From contig JAEWGK010000278.1 in assembly GCA_023388385.1 (NCBI GenBank), positions 1-6,927 on the forward strand: a DNA stretch of 6,927 nucleotides, in the 5' to 3' direction. The notes under the pieces were generated by a model. The model did no database searches. It was not told the DNA's origin and saw nothing but the letters and a program-made list of their open reading frames with translations. A program made the position numbers and the translations under genes. Source of the DNA: Actinomycetes bacterium (GTDB lineage: Bacteria > Actinomycetota > Actinomycetes > Mycobacteriales > Mycobacteriaceae). This document shows positions 6,617-6,927 of the stretch, in pieces. How positions within the stretch are numbered: the stretch's first letter is position 1; each line of letters begins with the position of its first letter.

Positions 6617-6636
6617 GCGCGATTGTCCGCGCGATT
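6617..6636 (+). repeat. 8-bp direct repeat upstream of rpf2
   Basis: GCGCGATT occurs at 6617-6624 and again at 6629-6636, with starts 12 bp apart, just past one helical turn. It directly precedes the 11-bp inverted repeat. It may be a regulator half-site pair; no known consensus is recognised. A TGTGA half-site resembling half of a GlxR box lies just upstream at 6609-6613, but its partner half is missing. Confidence 0.5.
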
Positions 6637-6666
6637 CACGGTCGATCCGTTGGACATCGACCGTGA
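6636..6666. terminator. 11-bp perfect inverted repeat: terminator or operator
   Basis: TCACGGTCGAT (6636-6646) and ATCGACCGTGA (6656-6666) are perfect reverse complements around a 9-nt loop. As RNA it would be a stable stem-loop about 90 nt past the tatD stop, so it could end tatD transcription, although no U-tract follows. As DNA it could be an operator, since it lies upstream of the presumed rpf2 promoter. The repeat is certain; its role is open. Confidence 0.45.
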
Positions 6667-6678
6667 CCATCCCGTAAC
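6663..6678 (+). promoter_or_regulatory. GTGAC-N6-GTAAC, candidate MtrA site
   Basis: GTGAC (6663-6667) and GTAAC (6674-6678) form a direct repeat with starts 11 bp apart, one helical turn. This fits the GTNAC direct-repeat pattern reported for the actinobacterial response regulator MtrA, which controls cell-wall genes including rpf genes in several genera. It lies about 23 bp before the -10 candidate, a position suited to activation. It overlaps the right arm of the 11-bp inverted repeat. Confidence 0.4.
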
Positions 6679-6692
6679 CTTCACGGGAAGCG

Positions 6693-6710
6693 CATGCGGA
6701 TATACGCATG
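6693..6710 (+). promoter_or_regulatory. Candidate rpf2 -10 region within a small dyad
   Basis: TATACG (6701-6706) is the best -10-like sequence before rpf2 and would give a leader of about 60 nt. It lies in an exact 6-bp inverted repeat, CATGCG (6693-6698) and CGCATG (6705-6710), with GATATA between. No good -35 is visible at 16-18 bp, consistent with an activator-dependent promoter. Confidence 0.4.
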
Positions 6711-6773
6711 ATCGCGGCCGAGATCCGGCCGCGCCCGTCCCACCCAGCGCGACATCAGCGAGGTACCCGCCCA

Positions 6774-6927
6774 GTGAGCTCCCTGAAGAAGAACACGGTC
6801 AATCGCGGCAACGAGAATGCGCCGGTCGCCGCCAGGGCCGGCGTCGCCGGCCTCGCCGTCGCGGTCGTCGCCGGCGGCGCCGTGGCCCTCGCCGCGCAGA
6901 AGGACGTCCAGGTCGTCGTCGACGGCG
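6774..6927 (+). CDS. rpf2: Resuscitation-promoting factor, N-terminus (cut by window end)
   Basis: Only 51 codons are present. The start is GTG 6774, with a modest GAGGT 9 nt upstream. The product begins with a short basic, polar segment (MSSLKKNTVNRGNEN), then an Ala/Gly/Val-rich hydrophobic helix at about residues 22-41, then QKDVQVVVDG, which looks like the first strand of a DUF348 repeat. That order (cytoplasmic tail, signal or anchor helix, DUF348) is the layout of actinobacterial Rpf2/RpfB, secreted or anchored muralytic proteins that continue with a G5 domain and a lysozyme-like Rpf domain. Its position after tatD supports this. In C. glutamicum rpf2 is reported to be regulated by RamA, RamB and GlxR. 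The catalytic domain lies beyond the window, so identity rests on the N-terminus and gene order. Confidence 0.8.
   Translation, partial: MSSLKKNTVNRGNENAPVAARAGVAGLAVAVVAGGAVALAAQKDVQVVVDG

Noticed and set aside
6609..6624. GlxR site upstream of rpf2
   Set aside because: A TGTGA half-site is present, but the expected TCACA partner is not (CGATT instead).

Overview
This is a high-GC (roughly two-thirds or more G+C by eye) actinobacterial chromosome segment, most likely from a Corynebacterium or close relative. The evidence is the set metG (metS), tatD and the start of an rpf2/rpfB-type gene, which I recall as near neighbours in corynebacteria, together with promoters placed for leaderless transcription and frequent GTG starts.

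Layout. Methionyl-tRNA synthetase (47-1885, +) converges on a four-gene operon on the minus strand (5475 down to 1931). Read in its own direction, this operon encodes two paralogous six-helix membrane proteins of the Trep_Strep/MptD type (putative ECF substrate-binding S components), an ECF transmembrane T component, and a single polypeptide holding both ECF ATPase domains. Stop and start codons overlap between the second S gene and T (GTGA) and between T and the ATPase (ATGA), so these are probably translationally coupled. Diverging from the operon are tatD (5682-6548, +), a metal-dependent nuclease-like hydrolase, then a 225-base region rich in repeats, then the first 51 codons of a resuscitation-promoting-factor gene (6774 to the window end), including its membrane anchor.

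How it fits together. metG, tatD and rpf2 look like the conserved backbone. The ECF operon sits between metG and tatD in the opposite orientation and looks like an accessory importer. Its two S components align without gaps over 192 residues at about 63% identity, so one T-ATPase engine may serve two related substrates. The substrate cannot be read from the sequence; iron or heme is only a hypothesis, suggested by weak DtxR-like half-sites upstream of both S genes.

The most notable non-coding signals are two matching leaderless promoters (metG and tatD, each with a TACNCT -10 box ending 7 nt before ATG) and the rpf2 upstream region. The latter holds a 14-bp tandem repeat, an 8-bp direct repeat, an 11-bp perfect inverted repeat, a GTGAC-N6-GTAAC pair resembling an MtrA site, and a small dyad around a TATACG -10 candidate. 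I saw no tRNA, rRNA, CRISPR array, insertion sequence or recognisable riboswitch.
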